Source: CALZIK01 sp046756565 (lineage in GTDB: Bacteria; Acidobacteriota; Thermoanaerobaculia; Multivoradales; JAHEKO01). Taken from it: 25,647 bases of DNA. The first letter of the stretch is position 1. Each line of letters starts with the position of its first letter. This document shows, piece by piece, positions 1-8,574 of this stretch. Position numbers and translations under genes: made by a program. Below the pieces are notes generated by a model that was not told the origin of the DNA, ran no database searches, and saw only the letters and a list, made by a program, of their open reading frames with translations. The stretch lies in the NCBI GenBank assembly GCA_046756565.1, contig JBHHWO010000064.1, forward strand, positions 1-25,647, in the 5' to 3' direction.

Positions 1-67
1 GCGTGCAGAAAGGCCCGAGATTTGTGTAGCGAATCACTGGGACAGGACACTAGTAGCATTCGGAGCT

Positions 68-3000
68 ATGGGAGCCGCGAAGCGACGCAGCCTGCGAGCC
101 TGGCTCGGGCGCCTGGCGATGGTCGTGGTCGCGATCGCTGGCCTGTTCACGCTGGCACTCGTGGGCCTCTCGGCCTCGCTCCGGAGCACCCGAGTCCAGC
201 AGGCGATCCTCGAGGGGTTCTCCGAGAGAACTCAGGACGATCTTGGGCTGTCTCTTGCGGCAGAGGAGCTCGCGGTGAGTCTCCTGAGCGGCGAGGTCCG
301 TCTTCGAGACGTCAAGCTCCGAGCGGGTGACACGGCACCATTCCTAACTCTCGAGGAGGTGCTGGTTCGTGCGAGAGTCTTGCCTTCCCTGTTTGGAGAT
401 GTAGATGTCGATCGGATCGAGCTGATTCGTCCGAGCGTGAACCTCGACGCGCCGGTGCCTGCGGCCGATGAGGATGCCAGAGGCCCGGGCCCGATCACCT
501 CCTTGCCGCTCAGAATCGAGACTCTGCGGGTGATAAACGGTCGCGTGGACGGCTCGGCCCGAAACGGCTGGCCAGAGCCGCTGCGAGAGCTGGTGCCCGC
601 CTGGAGTGTCCACGACCTCGAGCTCGACGGGAGCTTTGACGGGAGCCTCCTGAGCGTGAACCGCCTGACGGCGGGGGCTTCGGTCGCGCGGAGCCGCGTC
701 TTCCCGCTCGAGCTCCAGATCAAGTCTTCGGGATCCATCGAGCTGGAGGGGACGGCTCGTCTCGAGTCACTCGAGGTGACCGGCGAGGCGCTCGAGCTCG
801 AGGCCTCATTGGTGCTGCGGCCGGAATGGGACCGCTCGGCCGGATGGTTTCGCCTGGAAGTCGATCCGGGCGTGGTGTCGCGCGCACAAGCCGCGGGCGT
901 CTTGGTCGCCGAGGGAGAGGCCGATCTGGCCGCCTGGGAGGGGTCGGTGCGTCTGCAGGCCGCCGATCGAGCGGGACTCGCTGCAGGCGCCTTGGCGGCG
1001 GATCTCGTACCGCAAGAGCTCGCGGGCGCGGCGCGGCTGGACGCCACCAGGCTCGCTCCGCGGGCCGACCTGCGCCTGGCGCGAGAGGCCGGCGGTCACC
1101 GAGAGGTGACCGGCAGCGCCGGTTTGGTCGCGACGCGAGACGGCGCGGTGGTGCTCGACCTCGAACTCGGCTCTCGCTTCGCGATCGACGGCAAGCTGTC
1201 CGCGCAGGTTGCCGCCGAAGGTCGCCTGCTACCGGCTGCGCAGGGCGCGCGTGTGATCACCGCACATCTCGTGTCACGCGACGCGCTGGACCCGAAGTCC
1301 TGGCTCCTCGGCAGTGGCACGATCGCGATCGATCAGCCGAGAGTCCGAGACCTCCTTGTCACTGTCGCGGATCTCTGGCCGCGTCTTCTCGATGGATCGA
1401 CCGTGGCGGCGCTTCCGGATCTGGGATGGCTGGGCGTGAGCGGTACTTTCTCGGGAGCCGTTCGGGATCCGAATGTCGACGTGCGCGCGGAGCTGCGGCC
1501 CGAGGCAGGCGGCAAGGTCGAAGCCACCGCTCGGGGCCGGCTGCTTGGAGAGAATCTGTCGGTCCGCGCCGAGGCACGCGAGCTCGCCCTGGGTCAGTTC
1601 GCGCCCGAGCTGGCCGGTCGCGTCCACTTTGCGGGCGGGATCGACGATCCGCTGGGTCGGACCTCGGGTCGGTTCGAGTTGGGCCTCCGAGACGTGGACG
1701 GCGTCGGCAGCGCTCGCATCAATGAGGTCGGACTAGTGCTCGAGGGAGATACAACCGGTGCGGGTTGGCGGCTGGCGACCGATCTCGGGGAAGGCGCGAG
1801 AGTCGAGGGCTCGGGGCGGCTTGTGCCTTCGCTGCCATTCCGGTCGGCGGAAGGTGAGCTCCGCTGGACGACCGGCGACGCCGCTTTGCCCGAAGTTCTG
1901 GCCTTCTTCGAGCTCGTGGACGGAAAGCTGTCGGCAGAGACGACCGCGCTCCTGGCGGCGGGCTCGCCGGCCATGGTTCGGGTTGGCCTGCCGCTCGGAG
2001 CCCTCACGCCGGTGCCCGGTCTCGAGAGACTCGCCGATCTGCCGCTGGTGCTCGAGTCCGGTCCGGTCACGGTCGACTGGCACATCGAATCGCGCGACTT
2101 TCGAAGCCTCTTGTCGGCCTCGTGGATCGAGCGGCAGGCGGTGCTCTCTCGAGTGAGACACCTGGAAGGGGGTTCTTCCGGCCGGCTGTCTCTCGACCTC
2201 GACTGCCCGGCGTGCTCCACGGGCTCACTGGAGCTGACCGACCTTTCCCTCGACCTCGACGGGCGCCGTGCCGTTGCTTCGCGGGCTCTTCGGCTGGTGC
2301 TCGGCGATGGCCTGGTCGAAATCGAACCGTGGTCGCTCGCCGGTGAGGGTTTGGCGTTCGGCCTGGAAAGCGAGCTGACCCTGGTGCCCGACTGGCGGTT
2401 GGGGGATCCGCTGGGTTCCTTGGTCGCCGGGAGCGCGGCGGATCTCTCAGCGAGTGTGGAGTCGTCATGGCTCGAAGCACTTCCGATCCGGGTAAGCTCG
2501 TCGGGGACACTGGAGCTCGAGGCGAGGGTCTCCGGTCCGCTCGATGGTCTCGAAGGCTCCGGCACCCTGTCGGCGCCGGGTCTGAGCCTGACGCCGAGCG
2601 CCTACCCCCGGCTCTCGCTGTCGGAGCCGGCCGTGGAAGGACGCATTGCCGGGGGCCTCGTCGAGTGGACGAACTTGCGCCTGGAAGTCAACGACGCCGA
2701 GCTCACCGGGGAAGGCCGGGCGCGGCTGGCCGATCCATTTCGAGAGGCTTCGGGATCCATCCGGGTCACCACCGCGTTGCCGGGATGGACCGCCGAGGTG
2801 CCCTTCGAGGTCACGGACGGGACCCTCACGATTGCCGGCGGACGGTTGGAAACAGCCGGTGGCGAGGGCCGGCTCGATGCCGAGCTGCCGGTGGCCCGAG
2901 GCGCAGGCGCCATGGCGCGCGCGAGCTGGAGCTTGCCATCCGTCGACTGGGCGCCACTTCTGTCGCAAATCCTAGGCGTCGACGACCCCAAGACACTGCG

Positions 3001-6000
3001 ATTCGCCACTCGAGGCTCCCTCGAGTTGCCGCTGGACCGTCCCGCCGATGCTCGCGCCGAGATCGAGCTGACTTCGGCTCTGGTCACGATACGAGGCCGG
3101 GAGACGGTTCTCGATCCGAATCTCGAAGTGGGCGTGGGCGAAGGCCGGCTTCGCCTCGAGCCGTTTGCACTGCGCAGCGGGACGCAGAGCTTTACAGCGC
3201 AGGGTGGAGGACGGCTGCGTCGTGACTGGGTGTTGACAGACGACCCGTCGGATCTCCTCGAGACCTTCGAGTTGACCGGCTACGGCGACCTGGACGCCGG
3301 TCTGCTGAATCCGTTTCTGGAGGGTGGCCGGGCGGAGGGCAGCCTGGCCATCGATCTGCGTGTCGATGGCACCCCAGCTTCTTTCGGCGGCCGGGTGACA
3401 ATCGAGGGGCCGAACGCCTCGATTCTGTATCGGAGCCCGTACCTCGCCCGCCTCGAGCAGCCCAGCGCCGAGATCTCGATCACGGACGGACGAGCGGTCC
3501 TCGAGCGGGCAGAGATCTTGGTGAACGAGGGGCCGCTCACGGTCTCGGGCGTGCTGCTCGAGAACGGTCGTTCGGATCTCGAGCTGGAGCTCGCAGATGC
3601 GGTCTTTCGTCTCGACTACGGGCTCCTGGCCACCGTTGGAGGGGATCTCCGCTTCCAGCTCGGTGACGACGGCAGGTCCTCGGTAGCCGGAGATTTGGAC
3701 GTCGAGCGTGGGACGTTGACCCGCAACGTTCAACTGGACCTGGACCTTCTGAGCCAGCTGCTGGCGCCGATCGATCTGACCACGACCGAGGACGACCCGC
3801 TGGATCTGATCGACCTGAACGTCGCTGTGAGCACTCGCGAGGGGGTTCGAGTCAAGAACAACCTGGGCGATCTTCTGGTGCGATGGGAGCCGCTCGCCGT
3901 CACCGGGACCGTGGCTCGTCCGATCATCGAGGGACGACTCGATGTGGACCCCGGCGGACTCCTCTACGCCTACGGTCAGACCGTGCGCCTGGATCGGGCG
4001 ACCATCGAGTATCCGGGTCAGGAGGGATTCGAGCCACGTCTGGATATCGAGGCGACGACGTCCCTCGAAGATCCGACCATCGGTCGGCTTGCAGGCGACG
4101 ACCCGTTCAAGGCGACAGCAGCCGAGTCCGAGAGCTCCGACGCCGCACTGAGCGACGAGATCACCCAGAACCTGGCCCGCTACTACGGTGAGCAGGTGGC
4201 CGGCCGGGTCGGTGAGTCGGTCGGCGTCTCGGTCTCGCTGCGGCCGCTGCTGATCTTCGGCGAGACCGATCCGGGCGCGCGGCTCACGGTCAGCCGGGAC
4301 CTGTCGAGCAATTTCGCGCTCGCCGCTTCGGTGGATCTCAGAAGTGCCGAAGCCAGAACCTACCTGCTCGAGCTCCACGAGCTGAGGGACCTGCCCCGGC
4401 TGGTAGGCCAGGCCTTCACCGACGATCAGTCCGCCTTCGGCGGTGCACTCCTTCAGCGCCAGGAGTTCGGCGGCACACGCCGCAAGGACCGAAGCGATCT
4501 TCCTCGGATCTCGAAGCTTGTGGTCGAGACTCCGAAGGGTGTCTCGAGACGCGGAATCAAGCGGGCGCTGGGACTCGGAAAAGGTGACCTGTTCGACGAC
4601 GATCAAAGGTTCATCGCCGAGGTCGAGCTGGTGGACTACCTGATGCGCCGCGGCTATCCGGACGCGCGCGTTGCGATTCGAGCGATCCCCGATGAGGAGC
4701 GTGCGCGTAGGGTACGCCTCGAGATCGAGGTGCTTCCCGGACTGCGGGTCGACTTCCGATTCGAGGGCGAGAAGATCCCCAAGCCGCTGCGGCGGCTCAT
4801 CCAGAGCCTCTATCGCCCGGACTTCTTCGAGCCGGAATCGATCGAGGAGATGAGAGCCGAGACGGTGCGGGCGCTGCGAAGCCGGGGCTTCCTCGAGCCG
4901 CGGGTGGACATCGAGGTCGAGACCGGGGAGTCCGGCGATCGGCTTGTCCTGGTGCGAACCCAGGGTGGGCTCGAGATCTCTCAGGATTCACCGATCTTTC
5001 TCGGGCTTCCGGCCGAGGACCTCGAGGTCCTCGACGTGGCATTTGCCAACGCCGTCCAGCGTGTGGAGCTGGCGTTCGGACTGCCGTCGGCAGACCGACG
5101 CTTGCTCTCGGCGCTCGCCGCTCTGGGCTATCCCGAGGCCGCGATCACCCGCCGCTATCAGAGCCTCGGCGAACGCGTGCTCACGGTGGAGATCGAGCCC
5201 GGGCCCAGGCTTCGAATCGCCGAGGTGATCATGGAGGGTGGAGAAGCGGATCTGCGTCCGCTCCTCGAGGTCGTTGAAGGTGATCCGCTGGTCCGGAGCC
5301 GGCTCTCGGGCTCGGCTCTGGCGCTCGAGCGCGAGCTCGGCGCGCGCGGCTATCTCGAAGCGAGGGTCCGGACGGTCCTGGAGCACGTCGGCGGGGAAGA
5401 CTCTCGGTCGAGGCGGGTTCGATTCGTGGTGGAGCCTGGAACCCGCGCTCTTCTGGAGGACGTCGAGTTCACCGGCCTGCGATCGACCCGCGAAAGCTAC
5501 GCCCGCCGGGTTGCTGGCCTCACGGAGGACCAGCCCCTGGCCCGCGACGACCTCGCCGAAGCTCGAACCCGGCTCTGGAGGAGCGGCCTCTTTTCGGGCG
5601 TCGGCACCGACACCATCGAGTCCGCGCCCGGGCGTGAGCGGGTCGTTTTCGACCTCGAAGAGCGCGATCGCTACCGCCTGACTTACGGCGTGCGCTGGGA
5701 CTCGGAGGACGGCGCCGGCGCCGTTTTCGACGCCACCGACGACAACTTCCTTGGCCGGGGCTGGACGCTGGGCCTGCGGGCGCTGGCGTCCAACGAGGAA
5801 GACAGCTTGCGCTGGCTGACCCGGGTACCGCGCGCGTTTGGCGGGCCCGGCTCACTCGAGTTGTTCGCGGCCGCCCGCGAGCGAACCGAGATCAGCACGG
5901 ACGTGATCTTCGGCGACGTCGAGGTGCCGGTCGACGTCCTCGAAGGCACGCTCCAGTACTCCCATCCGGTCACCGACCGCACCACGGTGCGAGTGTACGG

Positions 6001-6664
6001 CCGCTACACGGATACCGAGCGCCAGCTGCCGTTCTTCACCCTGAGGGTGAAGAATCCGCAGCTGGGTTTCCAGTACGTCTTCGACGGGCGCTCGCCCGGG
6101 CCACTCACCGAGCGCGGCGTTCTCGCCAGTGTCGATCTGTCGGGCTCCGAGGACTTCCTCGGCGGCGACCTTCGCTATGCGCGCCTGTTCACCCAGTTCA
6201 GCGCATCGCTTCCGGCCGGGCGGATCGGAGGCAGGCGACTCTCCTGGGCGCAGGCCTACCGGGTCGGTCTGGCCGAAGCCTTCGATCAGGAGCTGATCCG
6301 GGATGTGCGCTTCTTCGCCGGCGGCGAGTACTCGGTCAGAGGCTACGAAACTGAGTCCCTGGGCGACCAGGAGCGCTTCGGCTCCGTGGTCGAGCCGACC
6401 GGCGGCTCGGCGCTTCTGATCATCAACCAGGAGCTGCGCTGGAACCTGTTGCCGGACTACACGTTGTTGCTGTTTGCCGACGCCGGCAACGTCTGGCAGA
6501 ACCGGGACGATCTGGGATTCAGCCTCTTCAAATCGGCCGGCCTCGGGCTGCGGGCAGTGACTCCGATCGGACTCGTCCGGCTCGATCTGGCACACGCGCT
6601 CGATCGCCGCATGGGGATCGACCCCGAATTCAAGATCTACTTCGGGCTTGGGACTACTTTCTAG
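68..6664 (+). CDS. TamB-Omp85 fusion protein (inner-membrane anchor, TamB bridge, five POTRA domains, outer-membrane barrel)
   Basis: The 2198-residue product begins with a basic stretch and one membrane anchor (about residues 15-38). A long beta-rich AsmA/TamB-like region follows. A TamB C-terminal (DUF490) domain lies at about 1110-1470, with the family-like segment VKNNLGDL near 1262. From about 1480 to 1868 I count five POTRA-like units (starts near 1480, 1559, 1636, 1715 and 1794). The last 330 residues look like an Omp85 barrel, with the loop-6 motif VRGY near 2092 and a terminal Phe. TamA and TamB are normally separate proteins that together help insert outer-membrane proteins; TamB-like bridges are also linked to phospholipid transport. 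Here both parts are one chain, so it should cross the periplasm. The only cysteines I found form CPAC at 713-716. A weak -10 (TAGCAT, 54-59) lies 8 bases before ATG. Its stop shares CTAG with the convergent gene. Domain calls are confident, the cargo is unknown. Confidence 0.93.
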   Translation: MGAAKRRSLRAWLGRLAMVVVAIAGLFTLALVGLSASLRSTRVQQAILEGFSERTQDDLGLSLAAEELAVSLLSGEVRLRDVKLRAGDTAPFLTLEEVLVRARVLPSLFGDVDVDRIELIRPSVNLDAPVPAADEDARGPGPITSLPLRIETLRVINGRVDGSARNGWPEPLRELVPAWSVHDLELDGSFDGSLLSVNRLTAGASVARSRVFPLELQIKSSGSIELEGTARLESLEVTGEALELEASLVLRPEWDRSAGWFRLEVDPGVVSRAQAAGVLVAEGEADLAAWEGSVRLQAADRAGLAAGALAADLVPQELAGAARLDATRLAPRADLRLAREAGGHREVTGSAGLVATRDGAVVLDLELGSRFAIDGKLSAQVAAEGRLLPAAQGARVITAHLVSRDALDPKSWLLGSGTIAIDQPRVRDLLVTVADLWPRLLDGSTVAALPDLGWLGVSGTFSGAVRDPNVDVRAELRPEAGGKVEATARGRLLGENLSVRAEARELALGQFAPELAGRVHFAGGIDDPLGRTSGRFELGLRDVDGVGSARINEVGLVLEGDTTGAGWRLATDLGEGARVEGSGRLVPSLPFRSAEGELRWTTGDAALPEVLAFFELVDGKLSAETTALLAAGSPAMVRVGLPLGALTPVPGLERLADLPLVLESGPVTVDWHIESRDFRSLLSASWIERQAVLSRVRHLEGGSSGRLSLDLDCPACSTGSLELTDLSLDLDGRRAVASRALRLVLGDGLVEIEPWSLAGEGLAFGLESELTLVPDWRLGDPLGSLVAGSAADLSASVESSWLEALPIRVSSSGTLELEARVSGPLDGLEGSGTLSAPGLSLTPSAYPRLSLSEPAVEGRIAGGLVEWTNLRLEVNDAELTGEGRARLADPFREASGSIRVTTALPGWTAEVPFEVTDGTLTIAGGRLETAGGEGRLDAELPVARGAGAMARASWSLPSVDWAPLLSQILGVDDPKTLRFATRGSLELPLDRPADARAEIELTSALVTIRGRETVLDPNLEVGVGEGRLRLEPFALRSGTQSFTAQGGGRLRRDWVLTDDPSDLLETFELTGYGDLDAGLLNPFLEGGRAEGSLAIDLRVDGTPASFGGRVTIEGPNASILYRSPYLARLEQPSAEISITDGRAVLERAEILVNEGPLTVSGVLLENGRSDLELELADAVFRLDYGLLATVGGDLRFQLGDDGRSSVAGDLDVERGTLTRNVQLDLDLLSQLLAPIDLTTTEDDPLDLIDLNVAVSTREGVRVKNNLGDLLVRWEPLAVTGTVARPIIEGRLDVDPGGLLYAYGQTVRLDRATIEYPGQEGFEPRLDIEATTSLEDPTIGRLAGDDPFKATAAESESSDAALSDEITQNLARYYGEQVAGRVGESVGVSVSLRPLLIFGETDPGARLTVSRDLSSNFALAASVDLRSAEARTYLLELHELRDLPRLVGQAFTDDQSAFGGALLQRQEFGGTRRKDRSDLPRISKLVVETPKGVSRRGIKRALGLGKGDLFDDDQRFIAEVELVDYLMRRGYPDARVAIRAIPDEERARRVRLEIEVLPGLRVDFRFEGEKIPKPLRRLIQSLYRPDFFEPESIEEMRAETVRALRSRGFLEPRVDIEVETGESGDRLVLVRTQGGLEISQDSPIFLGLPAEDLEVLDVAFANAVQRVELAFGLPSADRRLLSALAALGYPEAAITRRYQSLGERVLTVEIEPGPRLRIAEVIMEGGEADLRPLLEVVEGDPLVRSRLSGSALALERELGARGYLEARVRTVLEHVGGEDSRSRRVRFVVEPGTRALLEDVEFTGLRSTRESYARRVAGLTEDQPLARDDLAEARTRLWRSGLFSGVGTDTIESAPGRERVVFDLEERDRYRLTYGVRWDSEDGAGAVFDATDDNFLGRGWTLGLRALASNEEDSLRWLTRVPRAFGGPGSLELFAAARERTEISTDVIFGDVEVPVDVLEGTLQYSHPVTDRTTVRVYGRYTDTERQLPFFTLRVKNPQLGFQYVFDGRSPGPLTERGVLASVDLSGSEDFLGGDLRYARLFTQFSASLPAGRIGGRRLSWAQAYRVGLAEAFDQELIRDVRFFAGGEYSVRGYETESLGDQERFGSVVEPTGGSALLIINQELRWNLLPDYTLLLFADAGNVWQNRDDLGFSLFKSAGLGLRAVTPIGLVRLDLAHALDRRMGIDPEFKIYFGLGTTF

Positions 6665-7515
6665 CCGCCGAACGAGGCCAGGATCTGCCTGGCCGTGTTG
6701 GCTTCGGGGGCGTTGGGCGCCATCTTCACGAACCGATCGAGGTCATTGAAGAGGATGTCCTTGCGTTCCAGCTTGCCCGCTGCCAGGCCGCGGTAGTAGT
6801 ACGCGTAGGCTATCCCCGAGTTCTTGTCGATCGTCCTCGACAGAAGGTCGAAGGCGCTTTGAAACTGGTCCTGATAGAAGCGGGTAGCGCCGAGCTGGTA
6901 GAGGATGCTGGCATCGCTCGGCCGCTCTGAACGAGCTTTCTCCAGGGTCACGATCGCGGCGTCGAATCGCTTCTGCCGCTGCTGGGCAACGCCGAGGTAG
7001 TAGAGAGCGTCGGGGTCGTCGCTTTCAGCCTCGAGCAGAGCCCGCGCGCGGACCTCGGCCTGAGCGTAGGCATCGTTCGCCTGGCCGCGCCTGTTGGAGT
7101 ACGCATAGGAGTCGCCGAGAAACAGCACGGGAGCCGGATTGCGAGTATCGATATCCGCGGCGCGGCGCAGCTCGGAAACCGCCGCGTCGTAGTCCTGATT
7201 CTGTTCCCGAATCCGCCCGCGCGCGGTGACGGTCCAGGCGTCGGTATCCGAGAGCCCGTCGAGAGCTAGCTCGGCCGCGTCGGTGTCGTAGGCGTTCAGG
7301 TGCCGGTTGGCTTCGCGGACCGCCGCCGAGGCTTGAGCGAGCCCGCTGCCGGTTTCCTTCTGGGTCGTGGCGGTAACTTCGGCCTTGGGCGTCTTCTTGC
7401 CCTTCTTCTTCTTTTTCTTTTTTTTCGCGGCCTCGACCTCCGCTGCCAGCATGAAGACCGTCAACAGCAGTGTGAGAGCGAGAACCAGGATCTTCTTGGC
7501 GGTCGCCGGTTTCAT
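6661..7515 (-). CDS. Exported TPR protein with poly-lysine tract after the signal peptide
   Basis: The product has 284 residues. Residues 1-29 look like a Sec signal peptide: a KK-containing n-region, the core LVLALTLLLTVFML, and a likely cut after AEVEA. A run of eight lysines (31-38) plus K40-K41 follows at once. From about residue 60 onward the sequence is alpha-helical TPR-like, with units around 'DYDAAVSELRRAADIDTRNP', 'KRFDAAIVTLEKARSERP' and 'QFQSAFDLLSRTIDKN', so it is probably a protein-protein scaffold outside the cytoplasm. A strong ribosome site, AAGGAGA, sits 7 bases before ATG. The stop codon overlaps the stop of the convergent TamB-Omp85 gene, which is suggestive of a periplasmic partner but not proof. 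The specific function is not recognisable. Confidence 0.88.
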   Translation of the reverse strand: MKPATAKKILVLALTLLLTVFMLAAEVEAAKKKKKKKKGKKTPKAEVTATTQKETGSGLAQASAAVREANRHLNAYDTDAAELALDGLSDTDAWTVTARGRIREQNQDYDAAVSELRRAADIDTRNPAPVLFLGDSYAYSNRRGQANDAYAQAEVRARALLEAESDDPDALYYLGVAQQRQKRFDAAIVTLEKARSERPSDASILYQLGATRFYQDQFQSAFDLLSRTIDKNSGIAYAYYYRGLAAGKLERKDILFNDLDRFVKMAPNAPEANTARQILASFGG

Positions 7516-7557
7516 TACGGATCTCCTTATCGTCTCGGGGCCGGTTCGGCCTCGCCG

Positions 7558-7563
7558 ATTCTA
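7558..7563 (-). promoter_or_regulatory. Possible -10 box for the exported TPR gene
   Basis: The minus strand reads TAGAAT here, 42 bases before the ATG at 7515. That allows a leader of about 35 bases carrying the AAGGAGA ribosome site. I see no convincing -35 hexamer. Confidence 0.35.
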
Positions 7564-7584
7564 CTGAGCAAGGAGAGTGCCATC

Positions 7585-7609
7585 GGGGACACAATCCCTT
7601 TGTGTCTCC
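7585..7609. repeat. Inverted repeat (10-bp stem, 5-nt loop) between ppk2 and the TPR gene
   Basis: The arm GGGGACACAA (7585-7594), the loop TCCCT and the arm TTGTGTCTCC (7600-7609) pair over 10 bp with one G-T wobble. It lies about 90 bases downstream of the ppk2 stop and about 70 bases upstream of the next start on the same strand. It may end ppk2 transcription, but there is no T-run after it on the minus strand, so a classical intrinsic terminator is not established. Confidence 0.4.
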
Positions 7610-7699
7610 TCCCGACCAAGAGGCACGCGACCGGCCTTTCAGGCACAGTGCCGCTACAACCGGGAGTGCGGAGCGAGACGATTCGACCGGGGGACGCCC

Positions 7700-8503
7700 T
7701 CACACGACTCGAATGTCCTCGAGCCCCTCTTCCGGCGGCGGGTATTGCGGATTCATCTTGGCGAGCGTTTCCGCGAGCACCGTGGCAATCGCCAGGTTCC
7801 GGTACCACTTCTGGTCGGCCGGGATCGCGTACCAGGGAGCGTAGTCCGTGCTGCAACGGGCCAGAGCGTCCTGATAGGCGGCCATGTAGTCGTTCCACTG
7901 CGCCCGCTTGTTCAGATCGTCGCGTGAGAACTTCCAGTGGCGCTCGGGATCGGAAAGTCGTTCCTCCATGCGCTCTTTCTGCTCGTCCTTGGAGATGTGG
8001 AGGAAGAATTTGACGACGGTAGTGCCGGTCTCGGCGAGCAGTTTCTCGAACTGGTTGATCTGCTCGTAGCGCTGCTGCCAGACGGGCTCGGGCACGAGTG
8101 AGGCCACACGCACGATAAGCACGTCCTCGTAGTGAGATCGATTGAACACGCCGATCATGCCGTTGCCCGGGACTTCGCGATGGACTCGCCAGAGATAGTC
8201 GTGGGCGAGCTCGCGCTTGCTGGGGGCTTTGAACGAAGCCACCCGCACGCCCTGGGGATTGGTGCCTTCGAATACACGGCGAATGGTCGAGTCCTTGCCG
8301 CCGGCGTCCATCGCCTGGAGCACGATCAAAAGCTTTTGCTTGCCTTCCGAATAGAGGCGGTATTGGAAGTCGACCAGCCGCTCGCGGAGTTTCTTGAACT
8401 GGCGCTCGGCTTTTTTGCGATTGTCATGGAACCGATCCGCGCGGGTCGCGAGCCCGGCAAGCTCGAGCGGCTTGCCTGGAATGATGCGATGGGTATCCGG
8501 CAT
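7700..8503 (-). CDS. ppk2: Polyphosphate kinase 2 family protein (polyphosphate:nucleotide phosphotransferase)
   Basis: The 267-residue product is a single-domain PPK2. PPK2 enzymes move phosphate between polyphosphate and nucleoside mono- or diphosphates in the cytoplasm. Seen: Walker A AMDAGGKDST (64-73), the family segment NPQGVRVASFKAPS (82-95), Walker B-like FNRSHYEDVLIVRV (120-133), and the lid region HWKFSRDDLNKRAQWNDY. The NRSHYEDVL form recalls class III enzymes (AMP and ADP phosphorylation), but class cannot be fixed by eye. The start is set at the ATG at 8503, because GAGGAG lies 7 bases upstream. The frame stays open for 72 more codons, but that stretch is low-complexity and antisense to the next gene. 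It is divergent from the PlsB-like acyltransferase with a 70-bp gap. Confidence 0.93.
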   Translation of the reverse strand: MPDTHRIIPGKPLELAGLATRADRFHDNRKKAERQFKKLRERLVDFQYRLYSEGKQKLLIVLQAMDAGGKDSTIRRVFEGTNPQGVRVASFKAPSKRELAHDYLWRVHREVPGNGMIGVFNRSHYEDVLIVRVASLVPEPVWQQRYEQINQFEKLLAETGTTVVKFFLHISKDEQKERMEERLSDPERHWKFSRDDLNKRAQWNDYMAAYQDALARCSTDYAPWYAIPADQKWYRNLAIATVLAETLAKMNPQYPPPEEGLEDIRVV

Positions 8504-8553
8504 GTGGAGTCTCCTCGTTCGGAGCGGGCATTGTACGTCCTTCGGACGCCGAT

Positions 8554-8574
8554 CCCGGGGGTAAGATCCCCGGG
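8554..8574. promoter_or_regulatory. Perfect inverted repeat flanking the -10 box of the PlsB-like gene (possible operator)
   Basis: CCCGGGG (8554-8560) and CCCCGGG (8568-8574) are perfect inverted arms around the 7-base spacer GTAAGAT. That spacer contains the -10 candidate TAAGAT (8562-8567), and the right arm ends on the first base of the GTG start. If the mRNA is leaderless the left arm is not transcribed, so a DNA operator is likelier than an RNA hairpin. GATCCC also recurs at 8551, 8565 and 8580. Confidence 0.4.
8562..8567 (+). promoter_or_regulatory. -10 box TAAGAT, leaderless-type, for the PlsB-like gene
   Basis: TAAGAT is followed by exactly six bases and then the GTG start at 8574, with no Shine-Dalgarno. 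The same TANNNT-N6-start layout precedes four other genes in this window. No clear -35 is visible. Confidence 0.55.

Noticed and set aside
2972..4606. 544-codon open frame on the minus strand inside the fusion gene
   Set aside because: It is exactly antisense to the strongly protein-like TamB region. Its translation has no recognisable domain, and long antisense frames are expected in GC-rich codon-biased DNA.
5852..6595. Minus-strand 247-codon frame opposite the Omp85 barrel
   Set aside because: It is antisense to conserved barrel strands including VRGY. The translation shows no family features.
8536..8548. CGTCC-TTC-GGACG hairpin in the ppk2/plsB-like gap
   Set aside because: A 5-bp stem with no U-tract is easily a chance event in GC-rich DNA, and it is not positioned as a terminator for either divergent gene.
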